Positions 1-10,721 are shown, numbered from the stretch's first letter. The stretch is DNA of 64,000 bases from Corynebacterium zhongnanshanii (GCF_014490575.1 NZ_CP061033.1:1860001-1924000); one strand, 5' to 3'. The notes: a model not told the origin generated them from the sequence alone. A program made the numbers and translations.

Positions 1-1632
1 GCGATCCTTGGTGATCACACCGTTTTCAAACTTCTGGATCGTTCCACCGGCCACTGGCTCAGCAGGGGCGATTGGGTAGCCCAAGCGACCATTCTCGTAC
101 TTGGTGGTTCCCCAGAAGTCCAGGAAGTCCTTTGCGATCTCCACGGCACCGGTCTGGTGGGTCCAGTAAATATTGCCGTGCTCGAAGGTCACGAAGCGGC
201 CGCGACCGTTAGAGATCGTGTACTCCTCAGAGGTTGGGTAGCCCAGCCAGGACTCGGTGGCACCAATCTCGGAGTAGCGTGCACCGATGCGGCCCCACAG
301 GAAGTGAGCATCCGTCTTCGGAGTCCAGAACGCACGTCCACCGCGGAAGTCCTGAATCTTTCCGCCCTTAGCGCCGTCGTATTCGCCGGACACACACTCT
401 CCCATCTCTGGGACGTCGGCAACACGAGCACCGATGGCGCCCTGCGCAGCACACTGTGCACCGCGGTCGTCCTTCGGCAGGCCCAGGGCGTCGGCGATGT
501 ACGGCCACGCCTCCACCATCTCGAACTGCCAGTACTTCCAGGAGTGGGTTCCGGATGGACGGAACTTCGCAATAACTGGCAAGTTCGCCTGCTTCGCGCG
601 CTGCACGAAGGTCTCGGTGGTCATGCGGGACATTGCCTCCAGACCAAAGCCAGCCAGGTTCTTAGGCAGGCCTGGGATGTCGCCAGCTTCGTCGTACTGA
701 CCCGCAGCACCATTACCAGCGGACACATAAACGGTCTTGCCCTTCAGCGCGTCCATGCCCAGCTTAGGATCGTGGTCGATCCAGTCCTGGGAGCCATGAG
801 GACCCCACATGTTCGTGGCGTCCATGCCGGAGCCTTCCTTCACCGCATAGGAAATGCCCTGAGGCATGCCGTAGGACGTGGTGTCCAAGTAGCCGGAGAA
901 GGAGCCCACGAACTTGAACATGTCTGGGAAGCGTTCAGCCAGGTTCATCGCGGCGGTTCCACCCATGGACAGGCCCGTGATCGCGCGGTCCTCGGTGGTG
1001 CGCCAGCCCTCGCGCAGCACAGGTGGCAGTTCCTTAGTCAGGAAGGTCTCCCACTTGAAGTGCTTGCCGGAATCTGGCTTCTGCCAGTCCGTGTAGAAGG
1101 AAGAGTTACCGCCCACAGGCAGGATCACGTTCACGTTCTTGTCCGCGTAGAAGGAGGCGATGTTGGTCTCCAGGGTCCAGCCGGACTCGTCGTCGCGCGC
1201 GCGCAGACCATCCAGAGCCCACACGGAGGGGAAGGACTTCTCTGGGTGGATGTACCAGTCACGGGCCAGGAGGATCTGCACCTTGATAGGCTCGCCCGGC
1301 ATTGCGGCAGAGTTGATGTACACATTCGCCCAGCGGTTCGTGATCCACTCCACGCGGTCCACAGACACACCTTCTGGAAGACCCTTCAGAACCTGCTCGG
1401 TCACCTTGGTGGGGGTGCGGTCCGGCCTCTGGTCGGACCTCATGTACTCCGCGGTGGAGCCTGGGCCGAGGTTGCTGGACAGCGACCCGGAGCTGCTAGG
1501 CTGCGCCACGGCGTACGAGCCGGTCGGCAGAGCGAGCGCAAGTGCTACTGGTACAGCCAGGGAAGCCGCACGGACGCGGCGCGCGGGACTGGTACGGCGG
1601 TTAGGGCGTGTGGAGGTCGCGCTGAATCGCAT
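1..1632 (-). CDS. Trehalose mycolyltransferase with C-terminal LGFP repeats (antigen 85/PS1 type), 3' end cut by window
   Basis: Secreted acyltransferase expected to move corynomycolate between trehalose esters and arabinogalactan in the outer envelope. The ATG at 1632 opens a basic, Ala-rich signal peptide ending near AVAQ (residue 44). The esterase domain shows LDGLRARDD (about 140), LPVGGNSSFYTDW, the nucleophile elbow GLSMGG with Ser222, and a late GTHSW holding the probable catalytic His. After it come LGFP-type repeats (WGRIGARYSEIGATESWLGY, then a unit with GRLGYP), which bind cell wall in related proteins. The frame is open through base 1, so at least 544 codons are present and the C-terminus lies outside. 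It resembles the long corynebacterial Cop1/PS1 form more than the shorter paralogue next door. Family call is firm; the exact paralogue name is not. Confidence 0.93.
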   Translation of the reverse strand, partial: MRFSATSTRPNRRTSPARRVRAASLAVPVALALALPTGSYAVAQPSSSGSLSSNLGPGSTAEYMRSDQRPDRTPTKVTEQVLKGLPEGVSVDRVEWITNRWANVYINSAAMPGEPIKVQILLARDWYIHPEKSFPSVWALDGLRARDDESGWTLETNIASFYADKNVNVILPVGGNSSFYTDWQKPDSGKHFKWETFLTKELPPVLREGWRTTEDRAITGLSMGGTAAMNLAERFPDMFKFVGSFSGYLDTTSYGMPQGISYAVKEGSGMDATNMWGPHGSQDWIDHDPKLGMDALKGKTVYVSAGNGAAGQYDEAGDIPGLPKNLAGFGLEAMSRMTTETFVQRAKQANLPVIAKFRPSGTHSWKYWQFEMVEAWPYIADALGLPKDDRGAQCAAQGAIGARVADVPEMGECVSGEYDGAKGGKIQDFRGGRAFWTPKTDAHFLWGRIGARYSEIGATESWLGYPTSEEYTISNGRGRFVTFEHGNIYWTHQTGAVEIAKDFLDFWGTTKYENGRLGYPIAPAEPVAGGTIQKFENGVITKDR

Positions 1633-2260
1633 GTGTTCTGTCTTCCTTGTATGTGAATGGGTGTGAAGTTTTCCGCCACTTCATGCACCGGGCTAGGCCT
1701 GCGGGTAACCCTGCAGCTAGTTCTGCGGCTAGGCCTACAGTTCTACGGCTAGGGCTGTGGCTCAGCCTGCCCATGAACGGTAGTGCGCATGGGCATAGAC
1801 GGTGCGCCGGCCCATGGAGGTTCCCCTCCTCCATCGGTTCCGGCTGTGTATGAAATTCTGGCTGGGTATAACGCGCAATGAACCGCGGTGAATCCACGGT
1901 GTATCACGGTGTGTGTCATAACCTGGGTGCCATTATTACAGCGGATCTAACTAAACCTTAGCCAACACTCCGAGAAAGTTAAAGTTTTACTTGAAGGTTA
2001 GGGTTGAGGGAGGCTCCCCTACCCCCACCCACGCGCGCTTCCCCCTCAAATTGTTCGACCATATCGCCAGATTTGGGCCCAAATCTGGCGATATGGTCGA
2101 ACAATTTGTAAAGGGGTGGGTATAAGAAAGCCCTCCCCTGGTCCGTTCCCAAGCACATCACTTGAGAAGGACAAGAGGAGGGAAACCCCAGAGGCTCCGC
2201 GCCCGAGAGGCGCAGCGCCGTTAGGCCTTAGGCACCCGTGAGGGTTAAGCTCCGTGAAAA
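1633..2260. other. Intergenic region between the two mycolyltransferase genes
   Basis: No credible gene is visible in these 628 bases. They hold the promoter of the LGFP mycolyltransferase (transcribed leftward), a degenerate run of GGCTAGG-type repeats around 1690-1760, and the perfect palindrome listed separately. Open frames crossing the palindrome translate its arms and are not genes. Confidence 0.6.
2047..2108. repeat. Perfect 62-bp palindrome, copy 1 of a dispersed family
   Basis: Two 31-bp arms starting CAAATTGTTCGACCATAT meet with no spacer at 2077/2078 and pair perfectly. Two relatives lie at 47822-47887 and 49547-49612. They share the outer CAAATTGTTCGA and the inner CGCCAAATTTGG-type core but differ in the middle (CATATCGCCAG here, TAAAACGCCAA there). 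All three lie at gene ends. It could be a bidirectional terminator, a REP/BIME-like element or a protein-binding palindrome; no U-tract follows. Confidence 0.9.
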
Positions 2261-3274
2261 TTAAGCGCCGGTAGCCCTCAGGATCTGACCACGAGCATTG
2301 CCCAGCTCGCGATCCCAGTAAGGCCACGCGTGAATACCGAACGCTGGGTAAGAGACCTGAACGTCAGCGCCAGCAACACGTGCCGCCAGCTCGAACTTCG
2401 CGGTAGAGGTACGAGACATCCACTCCAGACCCACACCAACGGACACACCGTACGGATCTTCCAGCACGTTCTCGTTCGTGGTCAGACCGGACGCAGCAGA
2501 CAGGTACAGAGGCATTCCGCGGAATGCTCCGGCCTGCAGCAGTGGATCGTTCTGGAAACGACGTGGGTCAACCGGGCTGCCCCACATGTTCCACACCTGG
2601 GCACCTGGGCCGGAGGCATCCACCATGGCCACACCAATAGCGGAGTACATACCTGGCCAGGTTGGGTTCAGGTAACCGGACAGGGACGAAGCCTGCTTGA
2701 ACTGGTTGCGGTGGTGCGCAGCCAGGTTCAGGGCTGCGGTAGCTCCCATGGAGATACCTGCAATAGCGTTGTTGCTTGGGCTCACGCCGAAGTTCTGCTG
2801 CAGGTAGCCAGGCAGCTCACGGGTCAGGAAGGTCTCCCAGCGTGGGCGGGCAGGACCGTTGTTGCCCATCCATGGTCCGGACCAGTCGGTGTAGAACTGG
2901 GATGCGCCACCCACTGGCATGACCAGGGTGATGTTGTCATCCACGAAGTGCTTCGGGGCGTTGCCCAAGTAGGTCCATGCGTTCCAGTCATCGCGGGCGC
3001 GCAGGCCGTCCAGCAGGTACAGGCCGGCGTCACCGCCGCGGGAAGCTGGCTTGATCTGAACCTGGATCATCTGATCCATGGCCGGGGAGTGGACCCAGCA
3101 GTTCTGGACAAAGTACTTGTAGTCGCTCCAGGTACATCCTGGACGCAGCCAACCGCGGTTATCTGCCGATGCGCCCGGTGTTGCCACAGCGGCAACCCCC
3201 AAGGCCGTCGCAATGGCGACGAGGGCTGCCAGCACGCGCTTACTCAGGGAATTCAACACGTGTCTCCATTCCAT
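2261..3274 (-). CDS. Trehalose mycolyltransferase (antigen 85 family, short form)
   Basis: Secreted mycolyltransferase paralogue without LGFP repeats, about 337 residues. The chosen ATG (3274) follows CAAGGG and gives a signal peptide (KRVLAALVAIATALG, cleavage near ASA-DN at residue 38). Longer upstream starts would put about 18 odd residues ahead of the signal. Motifs are LLDGLRARDD (about 88), MPVGGASQFYTDW (about 120), the elbow GISMGA with Ser175, and GIHAWPYW with the likely catalytic His. Gly-Gly after the nucleophile is replaced by Gly-Ala. It lies downstream of the LGFP form on the same strand, 628 bases away, so each probably has its own promoter. Family call is firm; substrate preference cannot be read. 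Confidence 0.93.
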   Translation of the reverse strand: MEWRHVLNSLSKRVLAALVAIATALGVAAVATPGASADNRGWLRPGCTWSDYKYFVQNCWVHSPAMDQMIQVQIKPASRGGDAGLYLLDGLRARDDWNAWTYLGNAPKHFVDDNITLVMPVGGASQFYTDWSGPWMGNNGPARPRWETFLTRELPGYLQQNFGVSPSNNAIAGISMGATAALNLAAHHRNQFKQASSLSGYLNPTWPGMYSAIGVAMVDASGPGAQVWNMWGSPVDPRRFQNDPLLQAGAFRGMPLYLSAASGLTTNENVLEDPYGVSVGVGLEWMSRTSTAKFELAARVAGADVQVSYPAFGIHAWPYWDRELGNARGQILRATGA

Positions 3275-3638
3275 GCAGACCCTTGACCGGTCCACAACTC
3301 TCTTCTCTATCTCTACCGTTTTGAGCACACAGCACTGGACGCGCTGCGAACATCACATTTCAGCAACGATACCAAAAGGCTTCAGATCCAACCAACACGT
3401 CAGATTCCACCTTCGGGAACGAGCCGATACCAAGCCGCTGACCTCAGCAAATGCTCGGATGTCTGTGCTCACTCGCCGAGTATAAACGACGCCAACCTCT
3501 CCCCCGTTACACTTCCTAAAAAATATTTATAAATTTTTGTGACACAGCAAAGCACCCACCAGCCATCCCGTCCAAGATTCTCACCTAAGACGAGGGGCGG
3601 CAGGTGGGTGCGCTTCGGCGTCGAATATTAAAAAGAAA
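3275..3638. other. Intergenic region between mycolyltransferase and ubiA
   Basis: No gene is visible in these 364 bases. In the conserved arabinogalactan locus of other Corynebacteriales the arabinofuranosyltransferase aftB usually lies at this point; here there is only A/T-rich promoter-like DNA (about 3500-3545) and the hairpin at 3552-3611. Confidence 0.6.
3552..3611 (-). terminator. Possible terminator downstream of ubiA
   Basis: GCACCCACC and GGTGGGTGC form 9-bp arms around a 42-base loop, just past the ubiA stop codon. In the minus direction the hairpin is followed by TTTGCTGTGTC. The long loop makes it a moderate call. Confidence 0.45.
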
Positions 3639-4709
3639 TTAGAGCAGCGGAATGATGTACACGGCGATCGCAATACACACGATCCACAGCACCGCCAGGG
3701 CCTGCAGCGCGCGGTCCTTCAGGGCGATCTCGTCGGGCGCGCCACCCTCGCCGCGGTCCACATCCGCAGCATAACGCAGGATCGCCACGGTGAACGGCAC
3801 CATGGAGATCTGATACCACACGGCCTGCGTGCCATCGACCTGCTGGGACAGGTCGAAGCCCCACAGCGCGTAGCACAGCACCACCGCGGTCGCGGCCAGC
3901 GTCCACACGAAGCGCAGGTAGGTGGGCGTGTAGCTTTCCAGGGACTTGCGGATCTTCGCGCCGGAGCGCATCGCCAGCTTCAGCTCCGCGTAGCGCTTAC
4001 CGGCAGCCATGAACAGCGAGCCGAACGCCGCGACCAGCAGGAACCACTGGGACAGCAGAATCCCGGCAGCCACACCGCCGGCCATCGCGCGCAGCATGAA
4101 ACCGGAGCTGACCAGCGCAATGTCGATCACCGGCTGGTGCTTCCAGCCGAAGCAGTAGCCCAGCTGCAGCGCGATGTACACTGCCACCACGATCGGCAGC
4201 GCCGCCCCGGCCGTGGACAGGAAGGACAGCGCCACCGCGCCCACAATCAGCACCACGGCCATCGCGTAGGCCAGCCCCACGGGCAGCACGCCTGCGGCAA
4301 TCGGGCGGAAGCGTTTGGTGGGGTGCTTGCGGTCGGCGTCGACATCGCGGGCGTCGTTGATGAGGTAAATCGAAGACGCCGCCAGACAGAACGCCACGAA
4401 CGCAATCAGCACGTCCAGCAGCACCTGACTGTGGAACAGCTGCTCGCCACCCGCGGCGGCCGGGGCGGCCACGACCAGCACGTTCTTCACCCATTGCTTC
4501 GGGCGCAGCGCCTTAATCATCGCCTCAGGGAGGTTGCGCGGGGCCCGCAGGCTCGGATCCGCGGCCGTGTCCTCCGCCTGGACCGCGCGCGCTTCCTCCC
4601 GGTTGTTGGAGCTCTGCGTCCACTCCGCGTCCTCCAGCGCCGAGGTGTGCGGCTCGGATACCAAGAATGGTTCCTGCCTATGTGGTTGTCGGTTTGGCCG
4701 TTCGCTCAC
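3639..4709 (-). CDS. ubiA: Decaprenyl-phosphate phosphoribosyltransferase (UbiA/DPPR synthase)
   Basis: Membrane prenyltransferase joining PRPP to decaprenyl phosphate, the first committed step to the arabinose donor of arabinogalactan. The GTG at 4709 is chosen because AAGGAG lies 6 bases upstream. The product is about 356 residues with a polar N-terminal 65 residues, then RPKQWVKN and around nine hydrophobic helices. The Mg/diphosphate motif LINDARDVDADRKHP matches NDxxDxxxD, and a second acidic site lies at RYAADVDRGEGG near the C-terminus. It heads the run PAP2, glfT2 and glf, matching the Rv3806c-Rv3809c order. High confidence. Confidence 0.95.
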   Translation of the reverse strand: MSERPNRQPHRQEPFLVSEPHTSALEDAEWTQSSNNREEARAVQAEDTAADPSLRAPRNLPEAMIKALRPKQWVKNVLVVAAPAAAGGEQLFHSQVLLDVLIAFVAFCLAASSIYLINDARDVDADRKHPTKRFRPIAAGVLPVGLAYAMAVVLIVGAVALSFLSTAGAALPIVVAVYIALQLGYCFGWKHQPVIDIALVSSGFMLRAMAGGVAAGILLSQWFLLVAAFGSLFMAAGKRYAELKLAMRSGAKIRKSLESYTPTYLRFVWTLAATAVVLCYALWGFDLSQQVDGTQAVWYQISMVPFTVAILRYAADVDRGEGGAPDEIALKDRALQALAVLWIVCIAIAVYIIPLL

Positions 4710-4865
4710 CGATTCTCCTTGTGTTGTTGATTGTGGACCTATTCTTTTATTTTTATTCGACGCCCAGCGGCCTCCTCCCACCCCAGCCTCACGGGGACGT
4801 GGCGGCCTGGTGTGTGAGCGGCTGGCGCGCTGCGCGTTACGCGCACTCTGCGCGTTCTGGGCGCG

Positions 4866-5417
4866 TTACGCCACGCGGTTCACCACAGGGCGAAGCGCCA
4901 GCGCCGTGGAGGCTCCGAGTGCACTGCCGATGGCCACATCGGTGGGATAGTGCACACCCAACACTAGGCGGGATAGCGCCATCGCCGGTACTCCAATGAG
5001 GGGTGCCGGGTTGCCCAGCAGCTGGGCGAGGGCCACCAGCGCCGCGGTGGAGCTGGTGGCGTGGGAGGAAGGAAAGCTCAGCTTGGAGGGGGTTCCCACC
5101 CCGATCGCGATGTTCTTGTGGTGGGGCCGAGGGCGGCGCACGATACGCTTGAGCACCACGGACGCCGCGTGGGCGGTAAAAGCGGAGGCGCCCACGTGCA
5201 GCCACTGGGTGGAGCGTTGCTTATCCAGCACGTACCCGGCGGCGGCCAGGCCCATCCAGCCCAGGGCGTGCTCGCCGAAGTGGCTCATGCCCCTCGCCAC
5301 GGCGAGTGTGCCGACGCGAAGCTCTGGGGTGGTGGAGATGGCGCGTTGGATCGCCACCAGGATCTGGGATTCGCCCAGCGGGTCGCCCGTGACCTGGCCC
5401 GTGACCTGTGTGCTCAT
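4866..5417 (-). CDS. PAP2-family phosphatase of the arabinogalactan locus (Rv3807c-like)
   Basis: Membrane phosphatase of about 183 residues, the proposed partner of UbiA that removes the 5-phosphate of decaprenyl-phosphoryl-phosphoribose. ATG 5417 has GAAGGAAACC directly ahead of it. All three PAP2 signatures are present: KRIVRRPRP, FPSSHAT and SRLVLGVHYPTD. Hydrophobic segments separate them. It lies between glfT2 (upstream in transcription, 104 bases away) and ubiA. The role is inferred from position and from the family; the fold call is secure. Confidence 0.92.
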   Translation of the reverse strand: MSTQVTGQVTGDPLGESQILVAIQRAISTTPELRVGTLAVARGMSHFGEHALGWMGLAAAGYVLDKQRSTQWLHVGASAFTAHAASVVLKRIVRRPRPHHKNIAIGVGTPSKLSFPSSHATSSTAALVALAQLLGNPAPLIGVPAMALSRLVLGVHYPTDVAIGSALGASTALALRPVVNRVA

Positions 5418-5520
5418 GGTTTCCTTCTTCCTGTGTTCCTGCGGTGCGGTTGCAGTTGTGTATGTGCAGCGCTGGTGCAGTGGTCCTGCGAAGCGTGTGC
5501 AGGGTCGCGGGTATGAGGTG

Positions 5521-7566
5521 TTAGCTCTCGCGCTGTTCAAGCGCCGCGAACTGCTCCACCATCTCTGGTTCAAAGATACCCGCCCAGGCCTCGCGGCTGG
5601 TGAGCCGCTGGTGGGCTGCGCGGTAACGCTCGCGCATCTCCGGGAAGCGCTGGGCAACTTCCTTCTGCAGGCGTGCCGATTCCTTGGCCAGCTCAATCAT
5701 CTTCTGGCGGTCACGCTTGCGGAACACCACACCGCGGCCGTCAGCGGTGGTGACGGTGGCGCCGTCGATGCGGGACAGGCTGAACCAACGCGCCTCGATC
5801 GGCGGGAGGTTCACCTGAGGCACCTCGTGGTTGCGCGTATCCGCAGGCTTTGCGTTGTTCAGGAGGCCCTGGGTCAGGGTCTTCACCTTCGCCGGAATGG
5901 ACAGCGGAATGGTGGTGAGGCCCGCTGGCCCACCGGACGGCTTCGGCAGCTCCGAAGCCGACGGGATCACCACAGCATCCGGGTAGTTCTTCCGCATCGC
6001 GTTAATGCGCGGCAGGGTGGACTCCAGGATGTCGAACAGCTGTTCCGGGCCAGCCAGGAAGTCCTTCATCGCCTCGTTCTGGATCGCGACCGTGGAGTAC
6101 TCCAGGCACATCAGGTGCTTCGCCGTAGCCTTCGCCATCGAGGTGACGATGCCGCGAGTGGAACCGTTGTGCTGCAGCGCACCCACGATCAGGCGGTTGC
6201 GCAGGTGGAAGTAGGCCTGCCAATCGATCGCGTCATCCTTATCGGACCACGCCATGTGCCAGATCGCGATGCCTGGCCAGGATGCGGTGGGGAAACCGTG
6301 ATCGCCGGCGCGCAGGCCGAACTCGCCATCATCCCACTTGATGAACAGCGGCAGCGGCTGGCCGATCGTATCGGCCACCACGCGTGGGATCATGCACATC
6401 CACCAACCGTTGTAATCCACATCGATGCGGCGGTGCAGGTCCTTGGAATCCACGGTCTCGCCGGAGGCGTTCTCCCCGTAGGATCCGCGGTCGCGCAGTG
6501 GGTGCTTGTAAAAGTCGTGGTCGTAGTGGGTGTGAGGAGCGGCGGTCCACATGAAGCGACCGCGGTCAATCACCTCACCCATGGTGTGCAGGTGGCTGCG
6601 CTCCTGCAGGTTCAGCATCTGGCCACCGATCAGCATCGGGGACTTGGCGTACCGCGCCGCCGCCAAGGAACGCAGGATGCAGTCCGGCTCGATGGCAATA
6701 TCGTCATCCATGTACAGGATGAACGGGGCCTTCGTGCCGCGCTCCGGGTGGCGCGCTTCATACATGATGCGGGAGTAGCCGCCGGAACCACCCAAGTTGC
6801 CCTGCTTCACGATCCGCAGACGATCGCCGAAGCGCTCCGCCGCCTGCTCGAAACCGTCCTCATCCTCGGGGTGCTTCGTTCCCTGATCGGGCATGATGAC
6901 CGCCTCGATAACAGAGTTCACGTCCTCGTCCGCGCCGAGCGCTTCGAGGGCCGCGACGGCGTCGGTCGGGCGATTAAAGGTAGGAATGCCCACGGTGACC
7001 AGAGCATCGGCGGCGGGCAGACGGTCGCCGGGGTTCAGCGCCACCTCTCCCCTCTCGTCATCGGCGATGACCACGGGGGACGTGACCAGCTGGCCCTCGG
7101 CCTCCTTGTTCGCGAACCAGCCCGCGGAGTGGATGACGGTTTCGGATTCGCAGGTGATGTCGAACCAGATCCAGCCGCCGTCCTCGAACGGAGCCAGGGA
7201 GACCGTGAACTCCGCGGTGCCGCGGCCGGACTCATCGGTCTCCACGTCGGCGCCGGTGATGGCGATGCGGGAGCCGTCGATCTTGGAACGGTACAGGTCA
7301 ACGCGCGCTTCACCCGTGATATCCAGGCGCAGCACCACCTCGTCCAACTGGGACCAGCGGCGCCAGTAGGAAGCCGGGAAAGCGTTGAAGTAGGTCTCGA
7401 AGGAGACCTCAGTTCCGCCAGGGATGCGCGCTTCCGTGCGGGACAGCGCGGTCACGCGCCCCGCACCAGCAGCTTCGTCCTCTATGAGGTACAAGGAGCG
7501 AACATCACGCGGTTCGCCTCGCTTGGGAAGGATAATTCGGGCAAGACGGGTGGTATCTACTGACAT
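5521..7566 (-). CDS. glfT2: Galactofuranosyltransferase GlfT2
   Basis: Bifunctional UDP-galactofuranose transferase that builds the galactan chain with alternating beta-1,5 and beta-1,6 linkages on the cytoplasmic face. The 681-residue product has an N-terminal beta-rich domain (EVSFETYFNAFPASYWRRW), then a GT2 core with TVGIPTFNRP, QGNLGGSGG, the metal-binding YMDDDIAIEPD and the catalytic-loop region WDDGEFGLRAGDHG followed by WHMAW, and a helical C-terminus. ATG 7566 is preferred to a TTG three codons earlier. Glf, which makes its donor, is encoded immediately upstream, a pairing conserved across the order. Confidence 0.95.
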   Translation of the reverse strand: MSVDTTRLARIILPKRGEPRDVRSLYLIEDEAAGAGRVTALSRTEARIPGGTEVSFETYFNAFPASYWRRWSQLDEVVLRLDITGEARVDLYRSKIDGSRIAITGADVETDESGRGTAEFTVSLAPFEDGGWIWFDITCESETVIHSAGWFANKEAEGQLVTSPVVIADDERGEVALNPGDRLPAADALVTVGIPTFNRPTDAVAALEALGADEDVNSVIEAVIMPDQGTKHPEDEDGFEQAAERFGDRLRIVKQGNLGGSGGYSRIMYEARHPERGTKAPFILYMDDDIAIEPDCILRSLAAARYAKSPMLIGGQMLNLQERSHLHTMGEVIDRGRFMWTAAPHTHYDHDFYKHPLRDRGSYGENASGETVDSKDLHRRIDVDYNGWWMCMIPRVVADTIGQPLPLFIKWDDGEFGLRAGDHGFPTASWPGIAIWHMAWSDKDDAIDWQAYFHLRNRLIVGALQHNGSTRGIVTSMAKATAKHLMCLEYSTVAIQNEAMKDFLAGPEQLFDILESTLPRINAMRKNYPDAVVIPSASELPKPSGGPAGLTTIPLSIPAKVKTLTQGLLNNAKPADTRNHEVPQVNLPPIEARWFSLSRIDGATVTTADGRGVVFRKRDRQKMIELAKESARLQKEVAQRFPEMRERYRAAHQRLTSREAWAGIFEPEMVEQFAALEQRES

Positions 7567-7617
7567 GACTATCAATTATCCCCCACGGCAGCCCCGCGTG
7601 CATCGTGCGACGCGCCG

Positions 7618-8877
<1,260 letters not shown>

Positions 8878-8950
8878 CTATGACGCGCGGGCGTACGGCG
8901 TGCGCTCGCGCGCGTGCGCTGCGGGAGCCCGCCGCGCGGGCTCGAGCGCG

Positions 8951-9820
8951 CTAGCGCTCGCTCGAATCCGCGCTGAACCAACGGGACAGCACACGAGCCA
9001 CCCCGTCATCATCGTTGGTGGTTGTGATTTCGTCTGCGATGGACGAGAGGCTGGCGTCGGCATTACCCATGGCCACGCCCCACCCAGCCCAACGGATCAT
9101 GTCCACGTCGTTGGGCATATCCCCAAACGCCACCACCTGGCTGCGGTCCACACCCAAGTCCGCGGCGAGCTCCTCCAACGCCAGGCGCTTGGACACGCCC
9201 GGCGCGGCGATCTCCACCAGGCCGCCGTCCCAGGAATAGGTCACGGTCGCCACGCTGTGGTCCACGAGGGGGTTGACCAGCTCAAACAACTCCGCCGAGG
9301 TCATATCCGGCGAGCGGACCAGCAGCTTCGTGGCCGGGGTGCCCGTCAGCTGATCCATCGGCTCCACCACGTGCGCCTCCTCCGCCCACACGTGCTGAAA
9401 AGTGCGGGACACGGCGAAGAGGTTGCCGTCCGCATCGAACGCGCCGGCGCCGACGCGCTCCACGCCAAAGCCCAACTGCGGGTAGTGAGCAGCGATGGTC
9501 TCCACCACCTGGGACATCACCTCCGGGGCGAGAGTGCGGGCGTGCAGGACGGTATCGGTGGCGCTGTCGTAGGTCACCGCGCCGTTGGCGCACACGCACA
9601 CGGGCCGGACGGGCAGCTGCTCCAGGATCGGCAGCAGCCAGCGGGCCGGGCGGCCACTGGCCAGCGTGAACACGGTGCCTGCGCGTTTCATCGCCACGAC
9701 CAGCTCGCGCATGCGTGGACTCACGCGCTCGCGGGAGTCCACGAGGGTGCCGTCGATGTCGCTGACCACCAGCAGCGGCGCCTCGGCGGGCGGTTCTTCC
9801 TGAGGAACTGAGCGATCCAT
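8951..9820 (-). CDS. HAD-superfamily (Cof-type) phosphatase
   Basis: Cytosolic haloacid dehalogenase-type hydrolase of about 289 residues. The Asp nucleophile lies in VVSDIDGTLVDS (motif I DxD), motif II is TLASGRPARW, the Lys region is around GVSKRLALEEL, and motif IV is VVAFGDMPNDVDMI, all characteristic of Cof subfamily IIB. The substrate, probably a sugar phosphate, cannot be read. ATG 9820 is preferred; a GTG at 9847 would overlap the plsC-like stop by 14 bases. It follows the acyltransferase as in the Rv3813c-Rv3814c region, so coupling is likely. A GC-rich inverted repeat (GAGCGCGCTAGCGCTC) spans its 3' end. Confidence 0.85.
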   Translation of the reverse strand: MDRSVPQEEPPAEAPLLVVSDIDGTLVDSRERVSPRMRELVVAMKRAGTVFTLASGRPARWLLPILEQLPVRPVCVCANGAVTYDSATDTVLHARTLAPEVMSQVVETIAAHYPQLGFGVERVGAGAFDADGNLFAVSRTFQHVWAEEAHVVEPMDQLTGTPATKLLVRSPDMTSAELFELVNPLVDHSVATVTYSWDGGLVEIAAPGVSKRLALEELAADLGVDRSQVVAFGDMPNDVDMIRWAGWGVAMGNADASLSSIADEITTTNDDDGVARVLSRWFSADSSER

Positions 9821-9833
9821 GTACAGCTCAGCG

Positions 9834-10721
9834 TCAGTTCTTGTCACGCTTCAGTTCGCGCTGCTGCGCTTCGGCTTCGCGCTTGCGGCGTCGGGCTTCT
9901 TGGTCCTGCCGATCCTTCGCCGTCGCCTCCTCCAACGTCGGGGCCGAACCACCCATCGACGCCGGCACCCAATACTCCCCGGCCGGCATCGGACCGAACT
10001 GCTGGATGTAACGCTCGCGCGTGCGCTCCAGCTGCTGCACCATCGCGTCATGCAGACGCTCCGTGGTGGCGACGGCATCCTCCGTCACCTCGACGGGGTC
10101 GCCCACCATGATGACCAGCTTCGCGTCCTTCGGGCGCCAGATCGGCTTGTGGCCCTTAGTCCAGATCTTCTGAGAACCCCAGATCGTCAGGGGGATCAGC
10201 GGGATGGAGCCGTTGGGGTCTGCGTCGTGGACAATCTTCGCCGCGCCCTGGCGGAACTCCTTGATCTCGAAGGAACGGGAGATCGTGGCCTCCGGGAAAA
10301 TGCCCACCAGCTGGCCGGCGCGCAGGCGCTTGATGGCCTCGTCCACGCTGGCCTGACCGGCCGCGCGGTCCACAGGGATGTGCTTCATCGCGGTCATCAG
10401 CGCGCCCACGCCCTTGACATCGAAGATCTCCTTCTTCGCCATGAAGCGCACCAGACGCTTCGCCTTCACCCACGCGGGGATCGAGCCGTAGACGAAGTCC
10501 CAGTAGCCCGTGTGGTTCACGGCCAGCATCGCCCCGCCCGATTCAGGGATCTTCTCAGCGCCAATGACCTCCACGTCCAGGCGCTGCATGAACCTCATCC
10601 AACGGATGGCCGTGCCAATGATGGGGCGGCCGTAGGGAAATTCTTTGCGGTCGTGCGGGTGAGCCGGTGCGCGCTGGAAGTCCTCGGGGACTTTGAAGAG
10701 CTTGTCGATAATCTTGGCCAT
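9834..10721 (-). CDS. 1-acyl-glycerol-3-phosphate acyltransferase-like protein (PlsC)
   Basis: Acyltransferase of 295 residues expected to work at the membrane surface in phospholipid or related lipid synthesis. The catalytic motif is NHTGYWD (HX4D, about 69-75). It is followed by AAGQASVDEAI and the acceptor-binding FPEATIS (about 144-150), then IPLTIWGSQKIW. The C-terminus is a highly charged tail (RRRKREAEAQQRELKRDKN). The relation to Rv3814c-Rv3816c and the position between glf/HAD and serS are conserved. The specific acceptor is not determinable. Confidence 0.88.
   Translation of the reverse strand: MAKIIDKLFKVPEDFQRAPAHPHDRKEFPYGRPIIGTAIRWMRFMQRLDVEVIGAEKIPESGGAMLAVNHTGYWDFVYGSIPAWVKAKRLVRFMAKKEIFDVKGVGALMTAMKHIPVDRAAGQASVDEAIKRLRAGQLVGIFPEATISRSFEIKEFRQGAAKIVHDADPNGSIPLIPLTIWGSQKIWTKGHKPIWRPKDAKLVIMVGDPVEVTEDAVATTERLHDAMVQQLERTRERYIQQFGPMPAGEYWVPASMGGSAPTLEEATAKDRQDQEARRRKREAEAQQRELKRDKN

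Noticed and set aside
157..1656. Long plus-strand open frame of 499 codons opposite the first mycolyltransferase
   Set aside because: It is the antisense shadow of a high-G+C gene; the minus strand carries a complete esterase fold with signal peptide and LGFP repeats.
4996..7563. 855-codon plus-strand frame
   Set aside because: It mirrors glfT2 and the PAP2 gene on the other strand; its composition (His/Arg/Val/Gly-rich) is that of antisense translation.
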